A stretch of 64,000 nucleotides of DNA from Rhodococcus antarcticus (GCF_026153295.1 NZ_CP110615.1:3286001-3350000); one strand, 5' to 3'; counted from the first letter of the stretch, positions 42,105-50,524 are shown. Translations and numbers: made by a program. Notes: generated from the letters alone by a model not told the origin.

Positions 42105-42770
42105 ATGGACGCAGTCATGGAGTGGGTGCACGCGCAGGCGCGAGTGGTGGAGCTGGTCGACGGGCTCTCGACGGAGGCGCTCGAGGTGACGGTCCCGGCC
42201 TGTCCGGGCTGGACGGCCAGGCAGCTCGTCGCCCACATGATCGGGGTCGACGCCGACATCCTCGCCGGCAGGGGCGACGACGGCGACATGGACGGCTGGA
42301 CCCAGTCCCAGGTGGACGCCCGCCAGGACCAGGACCTGGACACCCTGCTCGCCGAGTGGCGCGCGATGACCGTCCCGGTCGAGGAGTGGATGCGCGCCAA
42401 CAACACCCGCCCGCTGGGCGACGTGATCATCCACGAGCAGGACCTGCGCGGCGCGCTCGACGTCCCCGGCGCCCGGGAGACCGACGGCCTGGCCGCCCTG
42501 CGGGACCGGATGGCCGAGGGGTTCGACCAGGCGGTGTCCGACGCCGGACTGGCACCGGTCCACCTCATCAGCGACGCGTGGACCCACGAGACCGGCACCG
42601 GCGAACCCGGGCTGGTGCTCACCGCCTCGGAGTTCGACCTGACCCGCGCGATGATGACCCGTCGCTCGGCCGCCCAGCTCGGCTCCTACGTCACCGCGGG
42701 CGAGCTCGAGCCCTACCTGCCCTGCTTCGCCGCCCTGGGTGAGCTCCCCACCGAGGACCTGCACCACTGA
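42105..42770 (+). CDS. Maleylpyruvate isomerase-family (DinB-like) protein
   Basis: 221 residues. The N-terminal four-helix bundle starts MDAVMEWVHAQARVVELVDG and has WTARQLVAHMIGVDADILAG with the first metal His, then VIIHEQDLRGAL with the second and a C-terminal MDMPI-type half. These enzymes typically use mycothiol as cofactor. Reaction unknown. ATG 42105 chosen over GTG 42060 because the family begins there. Confidence 0.83.
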   Translation: MDAVMEWVHAQARVVELVDGLSTEALEVTVPACPGWTARQLVAHMIGVDADILAGRGDDGDMDGWTQSQVDARQDQDLDTLLAEWRAMTVPVEEWMRANNTRPLGDVIIHEQDLRGALDVPGARETDGLAALRDRMAEGFDQAVSDAGLAPVHLISDAWTHETGTGEPGLVLTASEFDLTRAMMTRRSAAQLGSYVTAGELEPYLPCFAALGELPTEDLHH

Positions 42771-42828
42771 GGAGCGCGGCAGACGGCGGCGCCCACGGCG
42801 CCTGAGAGCGGGGGCGTCGGAGCGCGGA

Positions 42829-42834
42829 TACCGT
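42829..42834 (+). promoter_or_regulatory. -10 box (TACCGT) before the 42841 gene
   Basis: Six bases before GTG 42841, no Shine-Dalgarno; leaderless promoter candidate that also supports this start. Confidence 0.4.
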
Positions 42835-42840
42835 GTCGAC

Positions 42841-43125
42841 GTGCCCCCGCAGAGCTACTCCTCCGGCGAGCGGGTGTTCGGCCCACCGCGCGGCACCTTC
42901 GACGCCGACTGGGCCGCCGTCGCCCTGCGCTCCCTGCGACCCGAGCTCGACCACCCCACGTCCGTGCGCCTGGTGACGCAGGCCTGGGACCTGCTGCGGA
43001 CGCGGAACCTGCGCGGTGCGGAGCTCACGGCGGCGCTGGACCTCGAACCCGGGCTGGCCGCGGTGGTCTCGGCCGTCGCCACCGAGACCGCCGAGCTGTA
43101 CCTGGACCGGCAGCAGGAGCCCTAG
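42841..43125 (+). CDS. Hypothetical protein, 94 residues
   Basis: Small soluble helical protein (SSGERVFGPPRGTFDADWAA, LVTQAWDLLRTRNLRGAELT, AAVVSAVATETAELYLDRQ). No family recognised. The G/C-ending codons and the promoter box support it. Its stop codon lies in a 16-bp sequence repeated at the end of the convergent TetR gene. Confidence 0.5.
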   Translation: MPPQSYSSGERVFGPPRGTFDADWAAVALRSLRPELDHPTSVRLVTQAWDLLRTRNLRGAELTAALDLEPGLAAVVSAVATETAELYLDRQQEP

Positions 43126-43175
43126 CGGCTCCGCCACGGCACCCGACCAGCGGCTCCGACTAGCGGCTCCGCCAC
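43122..43175. repeat. 16-bp direct repeat (CTAGCGGCTCCGCCAC) covering two gene ends
   Basis: Copies at 43122-43137 and 43160-43175, with a third partial copy (CAGCGGCTCCGAC) between. The first contains the plus-strand stop codon, the second the TetR stop codon. Suggests a short duplication that reset one of the gene ends. Confidence 0.7.
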
Positions 43176-43804
43176 TGGGCCGCGCCGACGAGCACCATGG
43201 TGAGCTGGCGCTCGGCTCGGGCGACCACGTCGACCTCCTCGTCCGGCGAGTCGAGGATGCGTTCGGCCACCACCACCATCTGGTTGACGATGAGCTCGGC
43301 CAGCAGCGTCCGGTCGGCGCCGCTCCACGCCTCGGTCACCGGGAAGGTCGCGAAGTCGTCGGCCAGCTCGGAGACGATGACGCCGAGCTCGTGGTGGATG
43401 GAGCGGCGCAGCGCGGCCACCCCGCCGGACCGCTCGCGCGCGATGAAACGGAAGTGCTCCCGGTGGGCGTGCACGTGGCTGACCAGCACCTCCGCCGAGC
43501 GGGTGATGACGGCGGCCGGATCGCTGCCGCCGGAGCGCACGGCCCTGATCATCTGGCGCAGCGAGTGGAACGACTCGACGACGAGGGTCTCCCCGAGCGC
43601 GTCCATGCTGTCGTAGTGCCGGTAGAACGCGGTCGGCACGATGCCCGCGGCCTTCGTCACCTGGCGCAGGCTGACGCTGGCGAAGCCCACCTCGTCGGTG
43701 AGCGCCAGGGCCGCATCGAGCAGGGCGCGGCGGGTGCGCTCCTTGCGCGCCTCGCGCAGCGGAACCGGCGCACCGACGAGGTCGTCGTGCACGGTCGTCT
43801 CCAC
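43160..43804 (-). CDS. TetR-family transcriptional regulator
   Basis: 214 residues. N-terminal HTH (RRALLDAALALTDEVGFASV, SLRQVTKAAGIVPTAFYRHY) and an all-helical ligand domain (FIARERSGGVAALRRSIHHE). Resembles FabR/DesT-type lipid regulators in its HTH, but this is only suggestive. GGGGAGGAGGT lies five bases before the GTG at 43804. Target unknown; no palindrome stands out upstream. Confidence 0.85.
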   Translation of the reverse strand: METTVHDDLVGAPVPLREARKERTRRALLDAALALTDEVGFASVSLRQVTKAAGIVPTAFYRHYDSMDALGETLVVESFHSLRQMIRAVRSGGSDPAAVITRSAEVLVSHVHAHREHFRFIARERSGGVAALRRSIHHELGVIVSELADDFATFPVTEAWSGADRTLLAELIVNQMVVVAERILDSPDEEVDVVARAERQLTMVLVGAAQWRSR

Positions 43805-43886
43805 CACACCTCCTCCCCAGCCGGGACGTTCGCCCCCACCCTCCCAGACGTCGGCGGTCACGCACCCCGTCCCCTCGGTCGCACCG

Positions 43887-45020
43887 TCAGGGTGTGCGCT
43901 CGATCCGCACCTCGGACGAGGTCCAGCGCCCGGTCCGCAGCGCCGTCGGTGCGGGTGCAGGACGGGGCCCGTCCGCCGTGGCCCAGGGCAGCGGACCGGA
44001 GCCGACGAGCAGCGCGACCACCTCGAGCACCCGCTCGGAGCACACGAGCCAGTCACGGTCGGGGAAGCACAGCCACAGGCCCTGACCGTCGCGCACGCCC
44101 ACCCAGCCCGCCGGCCCCGCCCAGCCGTCCGACGGTGCGGAGCCGGACACCTCACCGAGCTCGGCGAGCACGATCTCGCCGGGCCGGCGCCACGGCGTCG
44201 AGGGTGCGCTCGGTGAGCGGCCGAGCGCGAGGCGACCGTCGGTGCCGACCAGCAGGTCCTCACCACCCGGCAGCGGCACCACGACCTCGGACCACTCAGT
44301 GCTGCCGACGGGAGCGGGCACCGGGGTGGGGCCGGCGGCCGGACCGGGTGGGGTGGCGGGACCCGGTGCGGACGCGGAGGACCACCGACCCTGCCGCAGC
44401 GCGGTCGGAGCGGCCACCGGCGGGCGGGAGCCCCACGGCACCGGGCCGAGCGTGCCGAGCAGCTGGGCCAGCTCGGCGGCGCGCGGGGTGCACACCAGCC
44501 AGTCACGGTCGGGGAAGCACAGCCACAGGGCCGGGCCGTCCACCGCCTGCGCCCAGAAGGACCCCGGGACCTTGCCGAGGTCGCCGGACATCGCGCCGAG
44601 CACCCCGTCGTAGGGAGCCCGCACGGGGAACCCGTCGCCCACACCGGTGCCCGTGACCGATCCCAGTGCCACGTGCACGAGCTCACCGGTGACGCGCAGG
44701 TCGCGCTGGCGGGACCCGGCGAAGCTGAAGCCGACCGTGTCGTCGGCCCGGACCAGGAAGGTGGGCGGGTCGTTCCAGAGCGCCCTGCGGTTGCTGCCGA
44801 GGCGGAGGTCGAGGACGTTCGACCAGATCAGGACGGGCACCAGCACCACGAGCACCAGGACGATGCCGACGACGCCCAGGCGCGACGTGCTGCCGGTGAC
44901 GAGCAGGAGGAAGGCGACGGCCACCACCGCGGCCAGCACCCAGCCCTTGCGTCGCCGGATCGCGACGAAGCGCCGGTCGGCCGGCAGCACCGCCTCCAGG
45001 GTGGGGACCGGCCCCGTCAT
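43887..45020 (-). CDS. Membrane protein with an internally duplicated domain (T7SS-linked)
   Basis: 377 residues. Two N-terminal membrane helices (VLAAVVAVAFLLLVTG, VVGIVLVLVVLVPVLIW), then two similar ~100-residue cytosolic or external domains. Both contain LWLCFPDRDWLVC followed by about 25 residues, GP(V/L)PW and APTALR-GRW. The repeat is also visible in the DNA (33 identical bases at 44047-44079 and 44497-44529). No family recognised. ATG overlaps the TGA of the WXG-type gene, so it belongs to that operon. Confidence 0.7.
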   Translation of the reverse strand: MTGPVPTLEAVLPADRRFVAIRRRKGWVLAAVVAVAFLLLVTGSTSRLGVVGIVLVLVVLVPVLIWSNVLDLRLGSNRRALWNDPPTFLVRADDTVGFSFAGSRQRDLRVTGELVHVALGSVTGTGVGDGFPVRAPYDGVLGAMSGDLGKVPGSFWAQAVDGPALWLCFPDRDWLVCTPRAAELAQLLGTLGPVPWGSRPPVAAPTALRQGRWSSASAPGPATPPGPAAGPTPVPAPVGSTEWSEVVVPLPGGEDLLVGTDGRLALGRSPSAPSTPWRRPGEIVLAELGEVSGSAPSDGWAGPAGWVGVRDGQGLWLCFPDRDWLVCSERVLEVVALLVGSGPLPWATADGPRPAPAPTALRTGRWTSSEVRIERTP

Positions 45021-45997
45021 CGACCCACCTGGAGCCCGTCCTCGATCGCCCGGTCGCTCGCGGCCGGGGCGGGGCCCGTGCCGTTCGCCGTGTCGACCGC
45101 GCGGTGGACAGCACCATCGGCGGCCTTCGCGCCGAGGCCCTCCGCCGCCGCGGTCGCGGCGCTGCCGGCGGCCTTCAGCGCCTCCGCACCGATACCCGCC
45201 CGCGCCGCGCTCGCGAAGTTCTGGAACCGGCTCACCGTCTGCACCTGCACGGTGACCACCCGCTCGATGCGCACCACCACCTGCTCGACGCGGAGCACGA
45301 TCCTGGACACCTCGGTGACCTTGCCGGTCACCCGGGTGGTGGTGACCCCCACCTCGACGACGGTCGCGCCCATCGCGGCCACCTCGGACGCACCCACGGT
45401 GATGATCGCGGTGGCCTGGGCGGCGAGCCAGGTCATGATCAACCAGCTGATGAGGTCGCTGATGATGGACTTCACGATGTCGAGAGCCGCCTCCATCAGG
45501 GCGGCGCTGCTGGCCAGCAGGTCGCTCATGGAGGTCGACTCGTCGCTCATGCCGTTGATGGCGACGATGAGCTGGGCGAACTCGCGCGAGGCCGCCTGCG
45601 CACCCTGACCGCTCCACCCGGTCAACCCGCTGCTCAGCGCACCGTCGAGATCGGTCGCCAGGCCCTGCAGGTCGGTGGCGATCTGGCTCCAGGTGTCCGA
45701 CGCCGCGCCCACAGTGCCGGAATCACCCGTGACGAGCTCCATCCCGTGCTTGAGCGGGGCCAGGTGGTCGACGAGGAAGCCGAGCCCCGCGTTGACGAGC
45801 ACCGACAACGGGTCCAGCCACGTCGCGCCACCCGACGCCGCCGAGGCGAAGCTTCCGATGTCGCCGACGACACCCTTCACCTCGGAGGCGACCTGGGCGA
45901 CGTTGCCGTCGACGAGGTTCTTGCCGATCTGGTAGCCGTCGCCGAAGAACGGGATGCTGCTCAGGTCGTCGGAGCTCAGCGGCTCCACGACGCTCAC
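45017..45997 (-). CDS. Large helical WXG-type protein (T7SS substrate-like)
   Basis: 326 residues, mostly long helices. GWSGQGAQAASREFAQLI (about residues 150-167) looks like the WxG turn of ESX substrates, and a hydrophobic core of about 60 residues follows (LISWLIMTWLAAQATAIITV). An alanine-rich tail ends in PAPAASDRAIEDGLQVGR. Resembles large WXG100/LXG-like or ESX-1-associated proteins. No toxin domain is seen. Start and stop overlap neighbours (GTGA at 45994, ATGA-type at 45017). Confidence 0.65.
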   Translation of the reverse strand: MSVVEPLSSDDLSSIPFFGDGYQIGKNLVDGNVAQVASEVKGVVGDIGSFASAASGGATWLDPLSVLVNAGLGFLVDHLAPLKHGMELVTGDSGTVGAASDTWSQIATDLQGLATDLDGALSSGLTGWSGQGAQAASREFAQLIVAINGMSDESTSMSDLLASSAALMEAALDIVKSIISDLISWLIMTWLAAQATAIITVGASEVAAMGATVVEVGVTTTRVTGKVTEVSRIVLRVEQVVVRIERVVTVQVQTVSRFQNFASAARAGIGAEALKAAGSAATAAAEGLGAKAADGAVHRAVDTANGTGPAPAASDRAIEDGLQVGR

Positions 45998-46344
45998 GCG
46001 CGCACCGTCGGGGAAGCCTGGACCGCCGCCAGCTCGTCGGCCGCCTGCGTGATCACGTCGACGAAGCCCTTCTCGGCCTCCTCGTAGATCTCTGCGCACG
46101 CCGTGAGGGTGTCCGAGGCGTCACCGACGGCGGTGGCGAGCTTGCCGAGGTGCTCCGTCACGGTGGCCAGCGAGCCCACGTAGGCGGGGTAGAGCGTCAC
46201 GAGGCCCACCAGACCCCACGACTTCGGGGTGACCTCGGCAGCCGCGGCCGTGCTCGCCAGGGTGGCCGCGGTGCCCTTGTGCCCCCCGACCTGGCTCGCG
46301 GTGTCCCGCAGTGCCCCCGTGTCGACGGTCATCTGCTCGGCCAC
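45994..46344 (-). CDS. EspC-like type VII secretion target
   Basis: 116 residues. Matches the EspC/ESX-1 secretion-associated pattern: MTVDTGALRDTASQVGGHKG, WGLVGLVTLYPAYVGSLATV, then a late CAEIYEEAEKGFVDVI giving the YxxxE-like export signal (YEEAE). About 100 residues is the usual family size. Likely exported as a helical hairpin with the next protein. No EccC ATPase occurs in the window. Confidence 0.75.
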   Translation of the reverse strand: MAEQMTVDTGALRDTASQVGGHKGTAATLASTAAAAEVTPKSWGLVGLVTLYPAYVGSLATVTEHLGKLATAVGDASDTLTACAEIYEEAEKGFVDVITQAADELAAVQASPTVRA

Positions 46345-46419
46345 GTCGTGCTCCCCTCGTCCTGCTGCTGTGTGTCCCGCTCCTGGCTCGGACGGGCCGA
46401 ACAGGTCCCTGGTTCCCCG

Positions 46420-46857
46420 TCAGCGCGGGTCGTCGGACAACCAGTCCACGTCACCGGGCTCCTCGGTCGCACGGGGGCCGCCGGCGGCCTCCCGATCCTC
46501 GGCCAGCCCCACCGCCACGGGATCCCCGGCGAGGACCTGCGCGGCCAGCACCCGCTCGGTGATGTCCACCCCGGTGCGCTCCGCGAGCAGGGCTGCGCCC
46601 CGCCGGGCGACGTCGGCCGAGGCGGCGCTGATCGCCGAGACGAGTGCGGTGCCCAGCGAGGCGGCGTCGGCGTCGGCGCGCACGTCGATGGAGAGGACTG
46701 CACCACCGGCACCCACCACGACGGTGCCCGCGCCGTCGGGGGTGCGTGCGCTCGCGGTGAGGGCAGCGGCCTCCCGCGCGGCGTCCTGCATCCGCTCGAG
46801 CTGCCGCTCGGCGCGGGCCTGCTCCTGCTCGGGCGTGCTGACGGGCGGCTCGCTCAC
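46420..46857 (-). CDS. YbaB/EbfC-family protein of the T7SS module
   Basis: 145 residues. Coiled-coil N-terminus (STPEQEQARAERQLERMQDA) and the YbaB-type sheet (DGAGTVVVGAGGAVLSIDVR), then a helix and acidic tail GDVDWLSDDPR. Actinobacterial ESX-like clusters often begin with such YbaB/EbfC paralogues, distinct from the recR-linked nucleoid protein. GAGGGAGCACC precedes the GTG. First gene of the four. Confidence 0.75.
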   Translation of the reverse strand: MSEPPVSTPEQEQARAERQLERMQDAAREAAALTASARTPDGAGTVVVGAGGAVLSIDVRADADAASLGTALVSAISAASADVARRGAALLAERTGVDITERVLAAQVLAGDPVAVGLAEDREAAGGPRATEEPGDVDWLSDDPR

Positions 46858-46978
46858 GGTGCTCCCTCGTGTCGTGCGGTGACCTGCCGCACGGACCATA
46901 GGCACTCCCGGTGCCGCGCGGGGGCGGAACGGCCGCTAGCGTCCGAGCGCCCGCCGAGACCCCCAGGAGACGCCCACC

Positions 46979-47755
46979 GTGAGCCCGCACCGCACCACCC
47001 TGGACACCAGCGGGGACGTCGCCGTCCTCACCCTCGACCACGCCCCGCTGAACCTGTTCGACCAGGCGATGTTCGACGCGCTGGTGGCCGACCTCGCCGC
47101 GCTCACCGCCGCACCCCCGCGTGCGCTGCTGGTGCGCGCCGAGGGCCGGGCCGTCTCGGCCGGGGTGGACGTGCACGTGTTCGCCGGGCTGTCCCCCACC
47201 GACGCCGGCGCGCTGTGGCAGCGCCTGTTCGACGGGATCATCGCGCCGATCGAGGCGCTGCCGTGCCCGGTGGTCTTCGCCGCGCACGCCCTCACCCTCA
47301 CCGCCGCCTTCGAGGTCGCGCTGGCCTGCGACATCGTGCTGGCCGGGCCGCGGGCACGCTTCGGCCTGGTGGAGACCGTCGTCGGGCTCACCCCGTCCAT
47401 GGGCGGGCCGCAGCGCCTGGCCGAGCGTGCCGGGTCCGGCCGGGCCCGGGAGCTGGTCATGACCGGGGACCTCTACGACGCGGCGACCCTCGCGCAGTGG
47501 GGGGTGGTGAACGCGGTGCACGACGACGTGGACACCGCCGCTCGTGCGCTCGCCGCCCGCCTGGCCGCCGGGCCCACCCGGGCGCACGCGGCCACCAAGG
47601 AGATCGTCGCCGCCTGGCGCTCGGGCGGGGTGGCCCACGCCGACGCGGTGGTGCCCACCGTCTCCGGGTCGCTGTTCGCCACCGAGGACCTGCAGGGCGC
47701 GGTGGCGAGCTTCCTGGCCGAGGGGCACGGGAAGGCCACCTACTCGGGCCGCTGA
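46979..47755 (+). CDS. Enoyl-CoA hydratase/isomerase family protein
   Basis: 258 residues, crotonase fold. Oxyanion holes: AVSAGVDVHVFAG and HALTLTAAFEVALACDIVLA; the second is AAF rather than the usual AGG, which may change specificity. The catalytic Glu region reads RFGLVETVVGLTPSMGGPQR. AGGAGACG before the GTG. 3' end overlaps the convergent PaaI gene by 16 bases. Confidence 0.87.
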   Translation: MSPHRTTLDTSGDVAVLTLDHAPLNLFDQAMFDALVADLAALTAAPPRALLVRAEGRAVSAGVDVHVFAGLSPTDAGALWQRLFDGIIAPIEALPCPVVFAAHALTLTAAFEVALACDIVLAGPRARFGLVETVVGLTPSMGGPQRLAERAGSGRARELVMTGDLYDAATLAQWGVVNAVHDDVDTAARALAARLAAGPTRAHAATKEIVAAWRSGGVAHADAVVPTVSGSLFATEDLQGAVASFLAEGHGKATYSGR

Positions 47756-48144
47756 GCCCTCGGGTGGACCTCGCGGCTGTTCCCGCGGAACTCGGCGACC
47801 ACGCGGTCGCCGCAGCGCACCGTCACGTCGCAGATCCCGCTGCGACCCTGCCGGACCCGCTCCACCGCCTCGGCGACCAGCTCGTCGCCGAGGCCGGTGG
47901 GCGCCAGGAAGGTGATGCTCGCGGCCGCGGCGACAGTGGGGCTGAAGGCAGCGTTGCAGGCGACGGCGAACGCGGTGTCCGCCAGCAGGAACACGTGACC
48001 TCCGTGGGTGCTGCCCTGACCGTTGAGCATCGTCTCCGTCACCACCACGGCCGCGGTGGCCGAACCGGGTCCGGAGGCCAGCAGGCGGATGCCCAGCGCC
48101 CGGGAGGCGGCGTCGGCGGCGAACATGTCCTCAGCAGCGCTCAC
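47740..48144 (-). CDS. PaaI-type hotdog thioesterase
   Basis: 134 residues. NGQGSTHGGHVFLLADTAFAVACN carries the family Asn, Gly-Gly-His and Asp residues; SITFLAPTGLGDELVAEA follows. PaaI enzymes release CoA from hydroxyphenylacetyl- or similar acyl-CoA, rescuing stalled phenylacetate degradation. The rest of a paa pathway is not in the window. GTG overlaps the stop of the S4 gene (GTGA). Confidence 0.87.
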   Translation of the reverse strand: MSAAEDMFAADAASRALGIRLLASGPGSATAAVVVTETMLNGQGSTHGGHVFLLADTAFAVACNAAFSPTVAAAASITFLAPTGLGDELVAEAVERVRQGRSGICDVTVRCGDRVVAEFRGNSREVHPRAQRPE

Positions 48145-48368
48145 GGCGCGTGCACCACCCGCACCGGCCCGGCCCCGTCCACCTGCACCACCTCCCCGCC
48201 GTGCAGCTGGCGCCCGCGGCGCAGCTCGACCTCGCCGTCCACCCGCACCAGCCCGTTCGCGATCACCTCCTTGGCCTCGGACCCGGACTCGAGCAGGTTG
48301 GCCAGCTGCAGGAGCTGACCGAGGCGGACGGGCACCGAGCGCACCGGGACGGCGGGGATTGAGGTCAC
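48141..48368 (-). CDS. S4-domain RNA-binding protein (YbcJ-like)
   Basis: 75 residues that are one S4 fold: VRLGQLLQLANLLESGSEAKEVI, split as VRLGQLLQLANLLES and GSEAKEVI, and NGLVRVDGEVELRRGRQLHGGEVV. YbcJ-type proteins bind structured RNA. Upstream of paaI with GTGA overlap; divergent from zwf, with only 45 bases between starts. Confidence 0.85.
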   Translation of the reverse strand: MTSIPAVPVRSVPVRLGQLLQLANLLESGSEAKEVIANGLVRVDGEVELRRGRQLHGGEVVQVDGAGPVRVVHAP

Positions 48369-48413
48369 CGGCCCAGTGTGGCGCGGAGGGCGCCGAACGG
48401 TAAGGCTGGGGCC

Positions 48414-49856
48414 GTGGCTGACACGACGACCCCCGGACCGACGATCTTCGTGCTCTACGGCTCCACCGGAGACCTGGCCAGGCGCATGGTGCTGCCTGCG
48501 TTCTACGAGCTGGCCATCGCGGGCCTGCTGCCGCAGGACTGGTACCTGGTCGGCAACGGCCGGGGCGAGAAGACCGACGAGGAGTTCGCCCAGCACGTGC
48601 ACGACGCGCTCACCGAGTTCGGACCCGCACCGGGTGACGGGCCGTGGGAGTCCTTCCGCGACCGGCTCCGCTTCGCCGGCGGCGGCTTCACCACCGAGGA
48701 CCCCGGCCAGCTCGTGGACGTCGTCGACGCGATCCGCGACGGCCGGGGCGGTGCCGGGAGCGCCGACGGCGGCACGGGCGGCGCCGTCGAGCACCAGCTC
48801 GTGCACTACGTCGCCCTGCCCCCCAGCACCTTCGGCGACTACACCCGGGCCATCGGGGAGCACGGGCTCGACGAGGGGGCGCGGGTGGTCTACGAGAAGC
48901 CGTTCGGCACCTCGCCGGCCGACTTCCGCGAGCTCGACGCCGTGGTCCACCAGGTGCTCGACGAGCAGCAGGTGTACCGGATCGACCACTTCCTGGGCAA
49001 GGAGGCGACCCAGAACCTGCACGTGCTGCGCTTCGCCAACACCCTGGTCTCCGGGGTGTGGAACAACCAGCACGTCGCCCAGGTGCAGATCGACGTGCCC
49101 GAGACCCTGGGGATCGCCGATCGGGCCGAGTTCTACGATGCCACCGGTGCGGTGCTCGACATGCTGGTCACGCACCTGTTCCAGGTGGCCGCGGAGGTCG
49201 CCATGGAGCCGCCGGTCAGCCTCGGCGCCGATGACCTGCAGGCCGCCCGCGAGTCGGTGATCGCCGCGTTCCGCCCGCTCGACCCCGCCGAGGTGGTGCT
49301 CGGGCAGTTCGAGGGCTACACCGACACCGAGGGCGTGGCGCAGGACTCCACGATGGACACCTTCGTCGCCGCCCGGCTGTGGGTGGACACCGACCGCTGG
49401 CACGGCGTGCCGTTCCTGCTGCGCACCGGCAAGGAGCTGGCCGTCAGCGAGCAGCGGGTGAGCCTGGTCTTCCGTGAGCCGGAGGGGCCCATGACCGGTG
49501 TGCCGTCCTCGGCCAACGTCCTCTCGTTCTCCCTGCAGGGCGACGGTGAGCTCGCGCTCTCGGTCGTGCTCAAGGAGCCCGGGCCCGAGCTGGACCTCTC
49601 CACGGGCACCGCCGCGCTGGCCCTGGACACCGTGCCCGGGGGGGAGCCCCTGCCGCCCTACGCACGGCTCATCCACGACGTCCTCCTCGGCGACCGCTCG
49701 CTGTTCACCCGGCCCGACGGGCTCGCACACGTGTGGGAGGTGGCCGAGACCCTGCTCGACTCCCGCCCGGAGCTCACCACCTACGAGAAGGGCTCGATGG
49801 GTCCGGCGGCGGCGGACGAGCTGGCGCGGCCCGGCCGCTGGCTGCTGCAGGGCTGA
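48414..49856 (+). CDS. zwf: Glucose-6-phosphate 1-dehydrogenase
   Basis: 480 residues. NADP loop FVLYGSTGDLARRMVLPAFY, KPFGTS, and the active-site signature RIDHFLGKEATQNL (the classic DHYLGKE). First step of the pentose phosphate pathway, giving NADPH. Length is within the usual 460-510. GTG 48414 preferred because the Rossmann strand follows. No opcA, tal or tkt is adjacent, so this is probably a secondary or specialised copy rather than the operon-borne zwf of Actinobacteria (inference). Confidence 0.93.
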   Translation: MADTTTPGPTIFVLYGSTGDLARRMVLPAFYELAIAGLLPQDWYLVGNGRGEKTDEEFAQHVHDALTEFGPAPGDGPWESFRDRLRFAGGGFTTEDPGQLVDVVDAIRDGRGGAGSADGGTGGAVEHQLVHYVALPPSTFGDYTRAIGEHGLDEGARVVYEKPFGTSPADFRELDAVVHQVLDEQQVYRIDHFLGKEATQNLHVLRFANTLVSGVWNNQHVAQVQIDVPETLGIADRAEFYDATGAVLDMLVTHLFQVAAEVAMEPPVSLGADDLQAARESVIAAFRPLDPAEVVLGQFEGYTDTEGVAQDSTMDTFVAARLWVDTDRWHGVPFLLRTGKELAVSEQRVSLVFREPEGPMTGVPSSANVLSFSLQGDGELALSVVLKEPGPELDLSTGTAALALDTVPGGEPLPPYARLIHDVLLGDRSLFTRPDGLAHVWEVAETLLDSRPELTTYEKGSMGPAAADELARPGRWLLQG

Positions 49857-49904
49857 CCGCAGCATTGATCCCCACCACCTGGCGGGGCCTGGTCGCCGTC
49901 GTGG

Positions 49905-50524
49905 CGCCGGTGGTGACGGGTACGACTTCACACCCATGCTGGCCGGGGTGGCGCCGCTGCTCTCCGACCACGATGGACAGCGCCGGGCTGGGGCACACCG
50001 GCAGCGCACGGTCCGCGGCCGAGGCCGCCACGGCCCGGATCTACGACGTCGACGGAGTGCGGGTCGGTCACCTCGCCCACACCTTCGGGCTCAACGGCCT
50101 CCCCCGACCGTCGCCGTGGTCGGTGAAGCTCATCGATCCGGCCACCATCCGGAGCGACGCGGCGGCGCTGCGGGCGGCCGGCGCGGACTTCGTGGTGGTC
50201 AGCCTGCACTTCGGGACGGAGAAGGACCCGGTGCCCTCGGCCTACCAGGAGCAGGTGGTGGGTGTTCTTCGGGCTGGGCAACTTCCTGGCCCAGCAGGAC
50301 CTGGAGACCGACGACCCGGCCCCCCTGCACCGCGACGGGGTCATCATCGAGGTGACGGTGACCCGGGCGGCGGACGGCTACCGGGTGAGCCGAGCGGGAT
50401 ACGTCCCGACCTTCGTCGACGCGCCCTCGGACGTGGTGGTCCTGGCGCCGCCGTTCTCCGCGGCCCGGACGACCGCCACGTCACCTCGTCCGGAGCACCG
50501 CTGGTGGACCTCACCCCGCGCTGA
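49905..50524 (+). pseudogene. CapA-family (PGA_cap) pseudogene
   Basis: Three pieces of one protein in different frames: YDFTPMLAGVAPLLSDHD (near 49920), GLGHTGSARSAAEAATARIYDVDGVRVG with AAGADFVVVSLHFGTEKDPVPSAYQEQVV (49985-50255), and FFGLGNFLAQQDLETDD (50262 on). All match CapA-type metallophosphoesterase-like proteins in order. The CapA His motif region expected between the second and third pieces is missing, as is the segment between the first and second. Total about 200 codons against about 350. Two deletions with frameshifts; inactive. The rest of the gap to the tRNA (50525-50603) shows nothing. Confidence 0.75.

Noticed and set aside
45017-45997. Polymorphic toxin C-terminal domain on the WXG-type protein
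   Set aside because: The tail is short and Ala-rich with no catalytic motif, and no immunity-like gene follows.
48141-50009. 622-residue minus-strand frame opposite zwf
   Set aside because: Antisense shadow typical of high-GC DNA; only the terminal 75 residues (S4 domain) are real.
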